DNA from: Hyphomicrobiales bacterium
GTDB taxonomy: Bacteria; Pseudomonadota; Alphaproteobacteria; Rhizobiales; Rhizobiaceae
NCBI GenBank assembly: GCA_021775455.1
Contig: JAJFHU010000021.1
Location: forward strand, 1-41,086
Direction of reading: 5' to 3'
Length of the DNA stretch: 41,086 bases
The translations under genes were made by a program, and so were the position numbers. Shown here piece after piece: positions 16,225 through 25,568 of the stretch (within the stretch, counting starts at the first letter, position 1; the number at the start of each line of letters is the position of its first letter). The notes under the pieces were generated by a model that was not told where the DNA came from, did not search any database, and saw only the letters and a list, made by a program, of their open reading frames with translations.

Positions 16225-17030
16225 CGTTTCCCGACCCGCAATGGTCCAATATGCGGCGTGCTGAAATTGCTGCGGTAGATTGCAGCGACTGGATTTGCAT
16301 TTTGCCGCTGGGTGCACATGAGCAGCACGGGCCACATCTGCCTTTTGAAACGGATGCAATTATTGCATCCGGCATTGCAGAGCGCTTGGTTGAACGAGTT
16401 GAGGGTCGGCTTCCCGTGAGCGTGTTGCCTGTCGAAGAAGTGGGGTATTCTCCGGAACACATGGATTATGCAGGAAGCAAGACGCTTTCCTGGGATGAGG
16501 CGATCAACCGCTGGATCTCAATTGGTGCTGATCTTGCTGACCTCGGAATTCGAAAAATTTTGTTAATGAATGCTCATGGCGGAAATTCTCCTCTCATGAC
16601 AATTGTTGCAACAGAAATGCGTGTTCGTTTTGACATGTTATGTGTGGCGACCAGCTGGACCCGGTTTCTTGAAGCTGGAAATCATGTAGACGCTGAAGAA
16701 AAGAAATTTGGCATTCATGGCGGTGAAATCGAAACATCAGTAATGCTGTCGCTTGCCCCTGTCACAGTGGACATGAGCAAAGCTGAAGACTTTTTATCCC
16801 TGCAACAGGAACTGACCTCAAAATATGATCACTTGCAAGCCTATGGACCGCATGCATTTGGCTGGAAAATGCAGGACCTCAACAGACAGGGTGTGGCGGG
16901 AAATGCCAGTCTTGCGACGAAAGAAAAGGGGGAAAAGTTACTCGAAACTGCTCTTTCGGGGCTTGAAACACTTGTCTGCGAAATGCATGATTTTGACCTG
17001 ACACATTTCAATAACAAATCACCACATTAA
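16221..17030 (+). CDS. Creatininase-family amidohydrolase
   Basis: A 269-aa member of the creatininase/MftE/ArfB superfamily of metal-dependent amide hydrolases. The metal ligands are in place: Glu34 and His36 in GAHEQHGPHLP, Asp45 in FETDAI, His119 in NAHGGN and Glu169 in HGGEIETS. Known relatives hydrolyse creatinine, cyclic formamides or the mycofactocin precursor peptide. The ATGA overlap with modC makes it the fourth gene of the mod operon. Substrate is unknown; a link to a molybdoenzyme or pterin pathway is possible but not shown. No creatinase or creatine genes are nearby. Confidence 0.85.
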   Translation: MTFPDPQWSNMRRAEIAAVDCSDWICILPLGAHEQHGPHLPFETDAIIASGIAERLVERVEGRLPVSVLPVEEVGYSPEHMDYAGSKTLSWDEAINRWISIGADLADLGIRKILLMNAHGGNSPLMTIVATEMRVRFDMLCVATSWTRFLEAGNHVDAEEKKFGIHGGEIETSVMLSLAPVTVDMSKAEDFLSLQQELTSKYDHLQAYGPHAFGWKMQDLNRQGVAGNASLATKEKGEKLLETALSGLETLVCEMHDFDLTHFNNKSPH

Positions 17031-17079
17031 ACAGTAAACCGACCAACGATCATTACTTAGCAGAATTCAGGATACTCAG

Positions 17080-17994
17080 TTGGATACATTGACACGAATG
17101 CAGGCCTTTATAGATGTGGTGAACGCGGAAGGATTTTCTGCTGCAGCCAGACGGCACGGCCGTTCAAAGGCATTGATGTCAAAATATGTGAAGGAACTGG
17201 AAGATGAGTTGGGCGCGTTGTTGCTCAATCGAACCACCCGGCAATTTTCGATGACCGAGGCCGGAGAAATTTACTATCAGTCCGCCAACGACATCTTGCA
17301 GCGCGTTGGTGATTTGCAAGATACTGTGCGGGAAGCCGGTAACGGATTGACAGGGAAACTCAGACTGTCTGCTCCGCGTTCGCTTACTGACCTCGAAATC
17401 GGACTTCCAATAGTGGAATTTTCGACGGCCTATCCCGACATTACGCTTGACGTCAATCTTGACGATAAAATGGTCGACATGGTTGAGGACGGATTTGATG
17501 TAGCCATTCGAATTTCAAGATTGGAAGATTCAATGTTGATTGCCAAAAAGCTGGCTGGATTTAGGCTGGTATTGTGTGCTACTCCGCAATTCGTTGAAAA
17601 ATACGGCACTCCCAAACGACCAAAAGATCTTGCTGATTATCCCTGTGTAGTCGACACCAATGTCAAGCAACGCAATAATTGGAGCTTCGTTGACAAAAAA
17701 GGCAAGGAACAGAGCATCGCTGTAAAAGGGGTCATTGAGGTCAACAGTCCGGAAGTTGCGCGCCGTGCGGCACTTGCAGGAATTGGCGTGACGCTTGTGC
17801 CGGAATTTTCGATTGAAAATGAATTGGAAGACGGGCGATTGATTAGCCTGCTGGAAGATCAGCTTCCAACTGGTGGCGGGATCTACGCCGTCTATCCACA
17901 TCGCAGACACGTACCAACCAAGGTGCGTGTATTTGTCGATTTTCTGACCAAATGGTTCAGGGAAAACAAGCGTTCCTGCCGAATAACCCGTTAA
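17080..17994 (+). CDS. LysR-family transcriptional regulator
   Basis: A 304-aa LysR regulator. The N-terminal winged helix (1-60) contains the helix-turn-helix FSAAARRHGRSKALMSKYVK and the strand LLNRTTRQFSMTEAG; residues 90-295 form the LysR substrate-binding domain. The start is TTG 17080, with AGGAT seven to eleven bases upstream and the family-typical beginning MDTLTRMQAFIDVV. It lies 49 bp after the creatininase gene on the same strand; its targets are unknown and it may control the mod-creatininase operon or act elsewhere. No effector can be named. Confidence 0.88.
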   Translation: MDTLTRMQAFIDVVNAEGFSAAARRHGRSKALMSKYVKELEDELGALLLNRTTRQFSMTEAGEIYYQSANDILQRVGDLQDTVREAGNGLTGKLRLSAPRSLTDLEIGLPIVEFSTAYPDITLDVNLDDKMVDMVEDGFDVAIRISRLEDSMLIAKKLAGFRLVLCATPQFVEKYGTPKRPKDLADYPCVVDTNVKQRNNWSFVDKKGKEQSIAVKGVIEVNSPEVARRAALAGIGVTLVPEFSIENELEDGRLISLLEDQLPTGGGIYAVYPHRRHVPTKVRVFVDFLTKWFRENKRSCRITR

Positions 17995-18004
17995 TGTAAC
18001 CGTG

Positions 18005-18020
18005 TATATGGCCGCATATA
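18005..18020. repeat. Inverted repeat TATATG-GCCG-CATATA
   Basis: A perfect 6+4+6 inverted repeat just after the LysR gene and about 100 bp before the metal-exporter gene. No T-run follows, so it is not a standard terminator; it could be an operator or part of a promoter. Confidence 0.35.
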
Positions 18021-18069
18021 TTATGCCGAGATTGTCCTTGACTGAAAGGGCATTTAAACCTATTTAAAT

Positions 18070-18090
18070 TGCGAATGGTTCTCATTTTCA
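18070..18090. promoter_or_regulatory. Fur-like box before the metal exporter
   Basis: The 21-bp sequence has the pattern TG-N2-AATG-N5-CATT-N2-CA, symmetric about position 18080, with core AATGGTTCTCATT. It resembles Fur-family (Fur/Mur) operators. It lies 34-54 bp upstream of the GTG start, where it could block or activate a promoter. Which Fur-family protein, if any, binds it is inference. Confidence 0.4.
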
Positions 18091-18123
18091 ACTGGTGCGA
18101 GTCACCGGACGGGAGATTATTGC

Positions 18124-19314
18124 GTGAATACTCAAACTGTAATCTTTAACAATCGGGGTGTCTCCGGTTTCAAATTTGGTGAGCGGGTGCTTGCGAACCG
18201 ATGGCGCCTTTCCATTCTGTTTTTGCTGACTGCGCTGTTTGCCTATGAAGGTACTAGTGAACTGGTAGTGCGATCCATGGGTGATGCCTTCCTGCAAGTG
18301 ACAGCTTTTGTTGCCGGCACCTTGGCATTGGTATTTTGGTTTGAACGCAAATTTGCATTCGATCTGGGTGAGGTCATGCGCAACAATCTGCGATGGCAGC
18401 CTGCAATTGCCAGTGCGCTGGGTGCCATTCCCGGTTGTGGTGGTGCAATTATTGTAGTGACGCAATTTACCAAGGGCTATGCCAGCTTTGGCGCATTTAT
18501 AGCAGTTCTGGTTTCCACAATGGGTGATGCGGCAATACTTCTGGTAGCTCGTGATCCAAAGTCTGCGCTGATTGTCATTTCGATCAGCATGGTAGCGGGT
18601 GTGATTTCCGGCATGATTGTTGACGCGGTACATGGCCGTGATTTCATGGCAATTGATCCCGAAAAACAAACGGCAGACCAGACACGTTTTGAGGGTAGCA
18701 GTGATGATAGACCACCCTTGACCAACGTCTGGATTGCGATGATTGCAATTGGGATAGTTCTGGGTCTTGCGGTTGCACTTCAATACAATCCGGATGTTTT
18801 TATGGGCCCGCTGGCTGCTTATAACCCAACGATGTGGGTTGGATTTACCGGAGCAATGCTCTGCATTGCCATGTGGGCATATTCCAAACGCCCGGGCTTG
18901 CCGGGTCTTGGTACCGATACGTTACCCAACGATTCCCTGACTACTCGTGTCGTCAAGGACACCAATTTCGTGACTGCATGGGTGGTTATGGCATTTTTGA
19001 TGTATGAAATAGCTTCCAGTAAATTTGGTCTGGATGTGGGAGCACTGTTTGAAGGTTGGGCTTTGCTGGTGCCTGCTATTGCCATTCTGGTGGGATTTGT
19101 TCCTGGTTGTGGGCCGCAGGTGGTTGTTACAACCCTTTATCTTGCTGGTGCAATTCCTCTATCTGCACAAATGTCCAATGCCATTGCCAACGACGGTGAT
19201 GCGTTGTTCCCGGCTCTTGCCCTGGCGCCCCGGGCCGCGATACTTGCGACACTGTACAGCGCAATCCCTGCTGTCATAATCGGCTACTCTTGGTTCTTCC
19301 TGTTCGAATTTTAA
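18124..19314 (+). CDS. Putative 10-TM heavy-metal exporter (ArsP_2-like, PF11449 type)
   Basis: A 396-aa polytopic membrane protein with about ten hydrophobic helices. It is built from two related halves: PGCG at 103-106 and 327-330, each followed exactly 31 residues later by GDA (134-136 and 358-360) and by conserved Ala/Pro positions. The central loop (170-200) is hydrophilic. This fits the family called putative 10TM heavy-metal exporters, also annotated as arsenic efflux or putative manganese transporters. The paired PGCG cysteines may line a metal path. The start is GTG 18124 with GGGAG eight bases before it. A Fur-like box upstream and ferrochelatase downstream suggest iron or manganese; the substrate is unproven. 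Confidence 0.75.
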   Translation: MNTQTVIFNNRGVSGFKFGERVLANRWRLSILFLLTALFAYEGTSELVVRSMGDAFLQVTAFVAGTLALVFWFERKFAFDLGEVMRNNLRWQPAIASALGAIPGCGGAIIVVTQFTKGYASFGAFIAVLVSTMGDAAILLVARDPKSALIVISISMVAGVISGMIVDAVHGRDFMAIDPEKQTADQTRFEGSSDDRPPLTNVWIAMIAIGIVLGLAVALQYNPDVFMGPLAAYNPTMWVGFTGAMLCIAMWAYSKRPGLPGLGTDTLPNDSLTTRVVKDTNFVTAWVVMAFLMYEIASSKFGLDVGALFEGWALLVPAIAILVGFVPGCGPQVVVTTLYLAGAIPLSAQMSNAIANDGDALFPALALAPRAAILATLYSAIPAVIIGYSWFFLFEF

Positions 19315-19391
19315 TTCGGGGTACCTTTCGCGTTGAACAATTGGCATCATGCACTATGTTCCGGGCAGTGAATTCGCCCGGAAATCTGTAA

Positions 19392-20432
19392 ATGCTAAAA
19401 ACAACAAAAAAATCCCATCTGCCGGCAGAACATCCACCGGTTGCTGATTCCAGGGTCGGTGTACTGCTTGTCAATCTTGGCACGCCGGATGGTTACGACA
19501 AGAAAAGCATGCGGCGTTATCTGGAAGAGTTTTTGTCCGACCCACGAGTAATCGATCTGCCACGGTGGAAATGGTACCCGGTTCTTTACGGTATTGTGCT
19601 CAATACCCGTCCGGCCAAATCCGGTGCTGCCTACAAGACCATATGGAATGAGGAACTCGACGAGTCTCCTTTGAGGACGATTACCCGGTCGCAATCAGAC
19701 AAGCTCGCGAAAATGCTCAAGGCTGGTGAGACGATTGTCGTCGATTGGGCAATGCGCTATGGGCAACCATCCATTCCCGATGTTCTTGCCAGAATTAAAG
19801 CGCAGGGGTGTAACCGGATAGTGGTATTCCCACTTTACCCACAATATTGCGCTGCGACGACCGCCTCGGTGTGTGACAAGCTTTTTGAAGCGCTGTCCGA
19901 CATGAGGTGGATGCCCGCAGTCAGGACTGTTCCTGCCTATCACGATCATCCGGCATATATAGAGGCACTGGCAAATTCGATTACGTCTTCGCTCTCAAAG
20001 CTTAAACAACAACCGGAAAAGATAATTGCTTCCTATCATGGTATTCCCAAGCGCTACTTTGAAAGTGGAGATCCATACCATTGCCACTGCATGAAAACGT
20101 CCAGACTTTTGCGGGAGAAGCTTGAATATGATGAGGATTACCTGATTACCACGTTCCAATCCCGCTTCGGGCCAGAAGAGTGGCTACAACCCTATACTGA
20201 CGAGACTATTGCAACTCTTGCAAAAAACGGCGTTAAACGTATCGCTGTAATCACTCCGGGATTTTCGGCAGATTGTCTTGAAACACTGGAAGAGATTGCC
20301 GGTGAAGGTGGTGAAATTTTCCATGAGCATGGCGGCGAAACCTATACTTTCATCCCATGCCTCAATGACAGTCCAGGTGGAATGAAAGTAATCTCAGAAA
20401 TAGTCAAACGTGAAATGTGCGGTTGGGAATAG
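19392..20432 (+). CDS. hemH: Ferrochelatase
   Basis: A 346-aa ferrochelatase inserting ferrous iron into protoporphyrin IX, the last step of haem synthesis. Signatures: VLLVNLGTPD (24-33), metal-binding His216 in SYHGIPKRYFESGDPYHCHC, TTFQSRFGPEEWLQPYT (254-270) and the acidic PGFSADCLETLEEI (289-302). Length is normal for proteobacteria. It follows the exporter gene by 77 bp on the same strand and may be co-transcribed. The ATG at 19392 has only a weak GGAAA site; shorter starts would remove the conserved N-terminal strand. Confidence 0.95.
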   Translation: MLKTTKKSHLPAEHPPVADSRVGVLLVNLGTPDGYDKKSMRRYLEEFLSDPRVIDLPRWKWYPVLYGIVLNTRPAKSGAAYKTIWNEELDESPLRTITRSQSDKLAKMLKAGETIVVDWAMRYGQPSIPDVLARIKAQGCNRIVVFPLYPQYCAATTASVCDKLFEALSDMRWMPAVRTVPAYHDHPAYIEALANSITSSLSKLKQQPEKIIASYHGIPKRYFESGDPYHCHCMKTSRLLREKLEYDEDYLITTFQSRFGPEEWLQPYTDETIATLAKNGVKRIAVITPGFSADCLETLEEIAGEGGEIFHEHGGETYTFIPCLNDSPGGMKVISEIVKREMCGWE

Positions 20433-20518
20433 GCTATTTCCCTGCTGTCAAAGTTTGTATTCAGTCTTCATAAATCCTATATGGAGGTTATGCAGATTCG
20501 TGTTTTTTGGAGGGGTTG

Positions 20519-21496
20519 ATGGAATTTTTTGGATTTGACATTGCGCTGGCGGTGCTGGCTTTTGTTGTGGTCTTGGTGCTGTTTGCCGGTATCAAACAAG
20601 TGGCGCAGGGTTATAACTACACTGTAGAACGCTTTGGCAGATACACCCGTACATTAAAGCCGGGCCTTAACATCATTATTCCTTTCATTGACCGAATCGG
20701 TGCAAAGATGAACATGATGGAACAGGTGTTGGATGTGCCTACCCAGGAAGTTATTACCAAGGACAATGCGACCATCAGCGTTGACGGGGTAACTTTCTAT
20801 CAGGTTCTTGAAGCATCCCGTGCAGCCTATGAGGTGCGCGGTCTGGAGAATGCGATTCTCAACCTGACCATGACCAACATTCGTACTGTGATGGGTTCGA
20901 TGGACCTTGATGAATTGTTGTCCAAACGGGATGAAATCAACGAGCGGTTGTTGCGCGTGGTCGATGAAGCAGTTTCGCCATGGGGTATCAAGATTACACG
21001 TATTGAGATCAAGGACATTAATCCACCGACTGATCTGGTGGAAGCGATGGGCCGCCAGATGAAGGCTGAACGCGACAAACGTGCCAATATTCTGGACGCG
21101 GAAGGTTTTCGTGCAGCGGAAATTCTCAAAGCTGAAGGTCAGAAGCAATCTCAAATTCTGGAGGCTGAAGGTGAGAAGGAAGCTGCGTTCCGTGAGGCGG
21201 AGGCCCGCGAACGGCTGGCGGAAGCTGAAGCCAAGGCAACGACAGTTGTTTCCAATGCCATTGAAGGCGGCAGCTCACAGGCTATCAACTATTTCGTTGC
21301 CCAGAAATACGTTGAAGCGCTGGGCCAGATTGCCAGCGCCAACAATCAAAAAGTCATTTTGATGCCGCTTGAGGCAACTTCAATACTTGGATCGCTTGGC
21401 GGAATTGGCGAAATTGCCAAGGAGGCGTTTGGAGGCAGTTCCAACAAGTCTTCATCAAAAAAATCCACACCATCCGTTCCTTCATCAGATACGTGA
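20519..21496 (+). CDS. qmcA: SPFH/band-7 membrane protein, QmcA-like (stomatin family)
   Basis: A 325-aa SPFH-domain protein. One N-terminal membrane helix (about 5-25) is followed by the SPFH domain (about 30-190; [33 protein letters not shown]), an Ala/Glu-rich coiled coil (about 190-245; repeated EAEG/KAEG words) and a C-terminal Ser-rich tail. Such proteins form large cage-like membrane assemblies and often act with NfeD proteins. The start ATG 20519 has GGAGGGG upstream; TTG 20507 is less likely. An nfeD gene follows after 13 bp, the usual pairing. Confidence 0.9.
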   Translation: MEFFGFDIALAVLAFVVVLVLFAGIKQVAQGYNYTVERFGRYTRTLKPGLNIIIPFIDRIGAKMNMMEQVLDVPTQEVITKDNATISVDGVTFYQVLEASRAAYEVRGLENAILNLTMTNIRTVMGSMDLDELLSKRDEINERLLRVVDEAVSPWGIKITRIEIKDINPPTDLVEAMGRQMKAERDKRANILDAEGFRAAEILKAEGQKQSQILEAEGEKEAAFREAEARERLAEAEAKATTVVSNAIEGGSSQAINYFVAQKYVEALGQIASANNQKVILMPLEATSILGSLGGIGEIAKEAFGGSSNKSSSKKSTPSVPSSDT

Positions 21497-21509
21497 TGAG
21501 GGCAAGATT

Positions 21510-21974
21510 ATGATGTCAGTCATTGAGTTTCTTGGTCCATGGAGTTGGGTAATATTTGGTCTGGTTCTGCTTGGCCTTGAAATCATGGCACCGGGTACAT
21601 TCTTCCTCTGGTTCGGTATATCCGCAATTGTGGTTGGCGCTGTGACATTGGTTGTCGGTACTGACAATGCGGTTTGGGTTTGGCAGTTGCAATGGATAGT
21701 GTTTTTGGTGCTGACACTAGGCACGGCCATTGTCGGACGTCGGATAATGGTCAACAAGGGTTGGGATGGAAGCGACAATCCCAATTTGAACGAACGTGGT
21801 CAGCAGATGGTTGGTCGAACCGCGATACTGTCTGATGCCATCAGCGAGGGTCGCGGACGCGCCAAGATTGGCGACACTGTCTGGCAAGTTTCAGGGCCTG
21901 ATCTAGCGCAGGGTTCCCGCGTCAGGGTTACCGGTCATGATGGTGGTGTTTTAATGGTGGAAGCAGCCGAGTAG
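21510..21974 (+). CDS. NfeD-family membrane protein
   Basis: A 154-aa short NfeD protein: two or three N-terminal hydrophobic helices (about 8-25, 32-50, 58-80) and a C-terminal OB-fold domain (about 100-152; QMVGRTAILSDAISEGRGRAK, then VRVTGHDGGVLMVE). It partners SPFH proteins in membrane microdomains. ATG 21510 and ATG 21513 are both possible; GAGGG at 21498-21502 fits 21510 best. It ends five bases from the convergent kdsD. Confidence 0.88.
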   Translation: MMSVIEFLGPWSWVIFGLVLLGLEIMAPGTFFLWFGISAIVVGAVTLVVGTDNAVWVWQLQWIVFLVLTLGTAIVGRRIMVNKGWDGSDNPNLNERGQQMVGRTAILSDAISEGRGRAKIGDTVWQVSGPDLAQGSRVRVTGHDGGVLMVEAAE

Positions 21975-21979
21975 CAAAT

Positions 21980-22951
21980 TCAGGCAACGCCGATACGCAA
22001 CAGATCGTGCATGTGCAGAATGCCTACCGGCTTGTTGTCCTCGGTCACAATAAGCGCTGTGATATTGAAATTATTCATTTCTGCCATGGCTGCACTTGCC
22101 AAGATATCAGGTGCAATGGTTTTTGGTTCCCTTGTCATTAATTCGTCCACAAGGAGGTCGGGAAGGTTCTTGTCAAGATTTCGGGCCAGATCACCGTCGG
22201 TAAAAATGCCCACCAGTTCATTGTCCGAATTAACTACCCCCACACAACCAAACCGTTTGCGGGAAAGTTCATCTATTGCGTCACGCAGGGATGAATTTTG
22301 GGGCACCAGCGGTACAGCATCACCATCATGCATCAGGTCACTGACGTGAACCAGACCGGCGCCAAGTGATCCGCCTGGATGAAATACACTAAAGTCGCTG
22401 GCGGAAAACCCCCGCTCCTCAAGCAGAGCTACGGCAAGGGCGTCTCCCATTGCCATTTGCATCGTGGAAGAGGTTGTGGGTGCCAAACCGTTTGGGCAGG
22501 CTTCTTTTTCCTTTGGCAGGGAGAAGCAAATATCTGCAACCTTTCCCAGAGCCGACTTTTCGTTACAGGTCATGGCCAGAAGGGGAATCGAAAATCGCTT
22601 TGCATAGGCAATGACCCCCTGCAATTCGCTGGTTTCGCCCGACCAGGACAAGGCAAGGATCACATCATCGCGGGCAATCATGCCTAAATCACCATGATTT
22701 GCTTCAGCAGCATGAACGAAAAACGCCGGTGTTCCAGTAGAAGCAAGCGTTGCAGCGATCTTGGCGCCGATATGCCCGCTCTTGCCAACACCTGTAACAA
22801 TCACCCGACCCTTGATTGCCTGAATGGATTCAACAGCCTTTTCAAGAGCACGTCCAAGATCAGCCTCAATAGCTTTTGCAAGTGCCTCAAGCCCAGTGAT
22901 TTCAGTCCTGATTGTACGTAATGCGGTAACTGAAGCGCTCGATTTATTCAT
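21980..22951 (-). CDS. kdsD: Arabinose-5-phosphate isomerase (KdsD/KpsF)
   Basis: A 323-aa sugar isomerase converting ribulose-5-phosphate to arabinose-5-phosphate, the first committed step to Kdo for lipopolysaccharide. The SIS domain (about 35-175) has VTGVGKSGHIGAKIAATLAS, GDLGMIARDD and LSWSGET; a catalytic His is likely in the FHPGGSLGAGL motif. Two CBS domains fill 205-320. AGGAAG precedes the ATG. It is divergent from the outer-membrane protein gene, with an 87-bp shared promoter region containing two CATTAAC words 30 bp apart. Confidence 0.93.
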   Translation of the reverse strand: MNKSSASVTALRTIRTEITGLEALAKAIEADLGRALEKAVESIQAIKGRVIVTGVGKSGHIGAKIAATLASTGTPAFFVHAAEANHGDLGMIARDDVILALSWSGETSELQGVIAYAKRFSIPLLAMTCNEKSALGKVADICFSLPKEKEACPNGLAPTTSSTMQMAMGDALAVALLEERGFSASDFSVFHPGGSLGAGLVHVSDLMHDGDAVPLVPQNSSLRDAIDELSRKRFGCVGVVNSDNELVGIFTDGDLARNLDKNLPDLLVDELMTREPKTIAPDILASAAMAEMNNFNITALIVTEDNKPVGILHMHDLLRIGVA

Positions 22952-23038
22952 TATTCTTCCTGCATTTGGTCATTAACAGCCAGGTACGATGGAAACCATT
23001 CATTAACCACAAATGTTTACGGTTCAGCAAGTTTTGCA

Positions 23039-24544
23039 ATGTGGTTCCGGCACGAGTGGATGAACGGTAAAATACCATCCCACGTCAAGTATTTTATGGC
23101 TACGCTGATAATTTCGGCTGGTGGTACCCTCAACACGTTCAATTCCCCACTGGCACAGGCCGTATCAAACTCTGAACCAATTCAAACAGGTGTTTTTCGC
23201 AGTACCATAGATGACAGCGAAGATGATGATGAGTTTGGTACTCAAGAGGCAGAACCACAACTGCGCGAACCCGTTGGACTAAGTGATCAGAATACAACAC
23301 CTGCTGCGAGGGCAGGGGCCAGGGGTCCGGTAATCTACGGAGCGGCGGACAATGAAAGTGCCCGTTCCAATGTTGCGGCAGCACCAAATCAGACTGGAAA
23401 TGATTCTACCTATGAAGAGGAACCCTTTGCACCGACCGGTTTCCGCCTTGGCACCTTCAACGGATCTGCAAGCCTTGAACAAGCAATCGGACATTCGAGC
23501 AATCTGCGTGGTGCGCCAGACGGCAACAGTGGTGCATTTACTCAAACCGATGTTGCACTTGGCCTGATCTCCGACTGGTCGCGCCACCAATTGCGTTCTA
23601 GTCTGACAGGAAGTTATCTAAAGCCGTTCGATAAAAACGAGCTTGAGGAACCAAACCTGTATGCCGATGTAGCGTTGCGTCTCGACCTTGCGGACGGTTA
23701 CACTGCGACTTCGACGGCCTACTACAATTACGCCACGCAGAGCTTTACCAGTGACACCATTGTACCAGGCGCAATTGATACACCGGCAATTGAAACCTAC
23801 GGTGGGAATCTTGAACTTCAGCGCGCGGACAGAAAACTGCAACTGACACTTCGCGGCAGCCTTGACCGAACCGTTTATGGTGATGCGGATTTGGGCGGTG
23901 GCGTCGTTCAGTCTCAAAGCGATCAGAACAACAATCTGTATCAGCTTACGGCCCGTGCCGGTTATGAAACTTCGCCAGCTTTCACGCCGTTTATTGAAGG
24001 AACCCTGGGATGGCAGGTGCATGACGAGGCAATTGATCGCAATGGCAATCGACGTGACAGCGAGATAGTTGAACTGCGTGGTGGTGTCGAGATCGACCTG
24101 GGTGAAAAACTTACCGGTGAATTCTCGGCGGGTTACGTTACCGAGGAATTTGATGATCCTCTGCTGGCGTCCCTTGAAGGGGTGACCCTGGATGCAGAAC
24201 TGGAGTGGTCGCCGGAACGCGATACGATCATCAGATTCATTGCAGGTACTGATCTCAACGGGTCAATTTCCGCAAATGAAAACGGCTCGCTGATCTACAA
24301 TGCCGGAGTTGAATTTGAGCGGCAGATAAACAGTCGCCTGGGCATCAATGGTTTTGCTACTTATACATACAACGACAACATCGATCAGGACACCACTTGG
24401 GAATTTGGGATTGGTGGTGAGTACTGGCTCAACCGCCACATGGCCATTACCAGTGATCTCGAATACCTGGTGTTTGAGAATAACATTCCGGCGGATGGCT
24501 TTGACGAGCTAAGTGCCCGGATGGGTATTCTGCTCCAGCGGTAA
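23039..24544 (+). CDS. Outer-membrane beta-barrel protein (putative beta-barrel porin 2 type)
   Basis: A 501-aa predicted outer-membrane protein. A signal peptide ends near SPLAQA (about residue 40), followed by a low-complexity acidic linker (about 45-130; DDSEDDDE and many Gln/Asn/Ala) and a C-terminal barrel of alternating strands (about 140-500; repeated patterns such as LRSSLTGSYL, LTLRGSLDR, YQLTARAGYE, GVEIDLGEKLTGEFSAGY). Similar proteins (PF10082 type) are common in Rhizobiales near polysaccharide genes. The start is uncertain: ATG 23039 or ATG 23060 (which gives a more usual signal length); neither has a good SD. It may help polysaccharide export; that is context only. Confidence 0.78.
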   Translation: MWFRHEWMNGKIPSHVKYFMATLIISAGGTLNTFNSPLAQAVSNSEPIQTGVFRSTIDDSEDDDEFGTQEAEPQLREPVGLSDQNTTPAARAGARGPVIYGAADNESARSNVAAAPNQTGNDSTYEEEPFAPTGFRLGTFNGSASLEQAIGHSSNLRGAPDGNSGAFTQTDVALGLISDWSRHQLRSSLTGSYLKPFDKNELEEPNLYADVALRLDLADGYTATSTAYYNYATQSFTSDTIVPGAIDTPAIETYGGNLELQRADRKLQLTLRGSLDRTVYGDADLGGGVVQSQSDQNNNLYQLTARAGYETSPAFTPFIEGTLGWQVHDEAIDRNGNRRDSEIVELRGGVEIDLGEKLTGEFSAGYVTEEFDDPLLASLEGVTLDAELEWSPERDTIIRFIAGTDLNGSISANENGSLIYNAGVEFERQINSRLGINGFATYTYNDNIDQDTTWEFGIGGEYWLNRHMAITSDLEYLVFENNIPADGFDELSARMGILLQR

Positions 24545-24567
24545 AGAATCCGGTTTCATCACTCGAT

Positions 24568-25449
24568 TTACTTTTCAATCAGCCTGGAAAGTTCATTCGC
24601 AATCTCTTTCGCCAATTCCGGATCATCCATGGCAAATGCCATATTGGCCTTGATAAACCCTTCCCGCGAACCGCAATCGTACGTATTGCCAGTAAACTGA
24701 TATCCGAAGAACGGTTGCGACTTTGCAAGTGTGAGCATGGAATCAGTTAACTGAATTTCATTTCCAGCCCCCGGCCCCTGTTTTTCCAATAGGCTGAATA
24801 TCTCCGGTTGCAGGATGTATCGTCCATTGATGAACAGGTTTGACGGCGCAGTTCCGGGTTCGGGCTTTTCCACCATGCCGGTAATTTCAAAACCCATGTC
24901 GAGATTTTTACCACGTTCGACCACGCCATATTTGTGGGTGTCTTCCCAAGCAACTTCCTCGGTTGCGATAATATTGCCGGCGGTTTCCTGGAAAAGTTCA
25001 ACCATGCCCGAAAGGCAGCCTTTGTCATCCTTCATCACCATGTCTGGGAGCAACAGGGCAAATGGTTCATTTCCAACCAGGTCGCGAGCGCACCAAACTG
25101 CGTGACCCAATCCAAGTGGCGCTTGCTGCCGGGTGAAGCTGGTAGTTCCGGCTGTCGGCTGATACTTGGCGAGCACTTCAAGCGCTTCTTTCTTGTTGCG
25201 CTTTTCCAGTGTGTCCTGAAGTTCGTACTGGAGGTCGAAATGATCTTCTATGACGCCCTTGTTTCTTCCCGTTACAAAGATGAAATGTTCAATGCCTGCC
25301 GCGCGTGCTTCGTCCACCGCATACTGGATCACAGGCTTGTCGAGTATGGTCAACATTTCCTTTGGCACCGCCTTGGTTGCCGGAAGAAATCGCGTACCCA
25401 GCCCGGCAACGGGAAACACGGCTTTTCGAACTCGATTTGTGGAGGACAT
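24568..25449 (-). CDS. galU: UTP-glucose-1-phosphate uridylyltransferase
   Basis: A 293-aa GalU making UDP-glucose from UTP and glucose-1-phosphate for surface polysaccharide. The nucleotide-binding motif [18 protein letters not shown] (17-34) is complete; other matches are [27 protein letters not shown] and VEKPEP. The ATG at 25449 has AGGAG five bases upstream; an extension to 25524 is not supported. It is convergent with the barrel gene (23 bp) and divergent from galE. Confidence 0.95.
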   Translation of the reverse strand: MSSTNRVRKAVFPVAGLGTRFLPATKAVPKEMLTILDKPVIQYAVDEARAAGIEHFIFVTGRNKGVIEDHFDLQYELQDTLEKRNKKEALEVLAKYQPTAGTTSFTRQQAPLGLGHAVWCARDLVGNEPFALLLPDMVMKDDKGCLSGMVELFQETAGNIIATEEVAWEDTHKYGVVERGKNLDMGFEITGMVEKPEPGTAPSNLFINGRYILQPEIFSLLEKQGPGAGNEIQLTDSMLTLAKSQPFFGYQFTGNTYDCGSREGFIKANMAFAMDDPELAKEIANELSRLIEK

Positions 25450-25568
25450 TCTGACTCCTGAAATAATCGTTAATGTAAACGTTAAAATGCATTGTAAGGG
25501 TTTATTCAATCCTAAGTTTTCCACGATATGTTCAAAAAGCCGGGGGTGGCGGAACTATAGGTGAGATC

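Noticed and set aside
22971-23007. Two CATTAAC words 30 bp apart between kdsD and the barrel gene
   Set aside because: The word is too short and AT-rich to support an operator call on its own.
25460-25490. Possible CtrA box between galU and galE (TTAA...TTAA)
   Set aside because: The spacing between the TTAA halves is eight, not the seven of the CtrA consensus.
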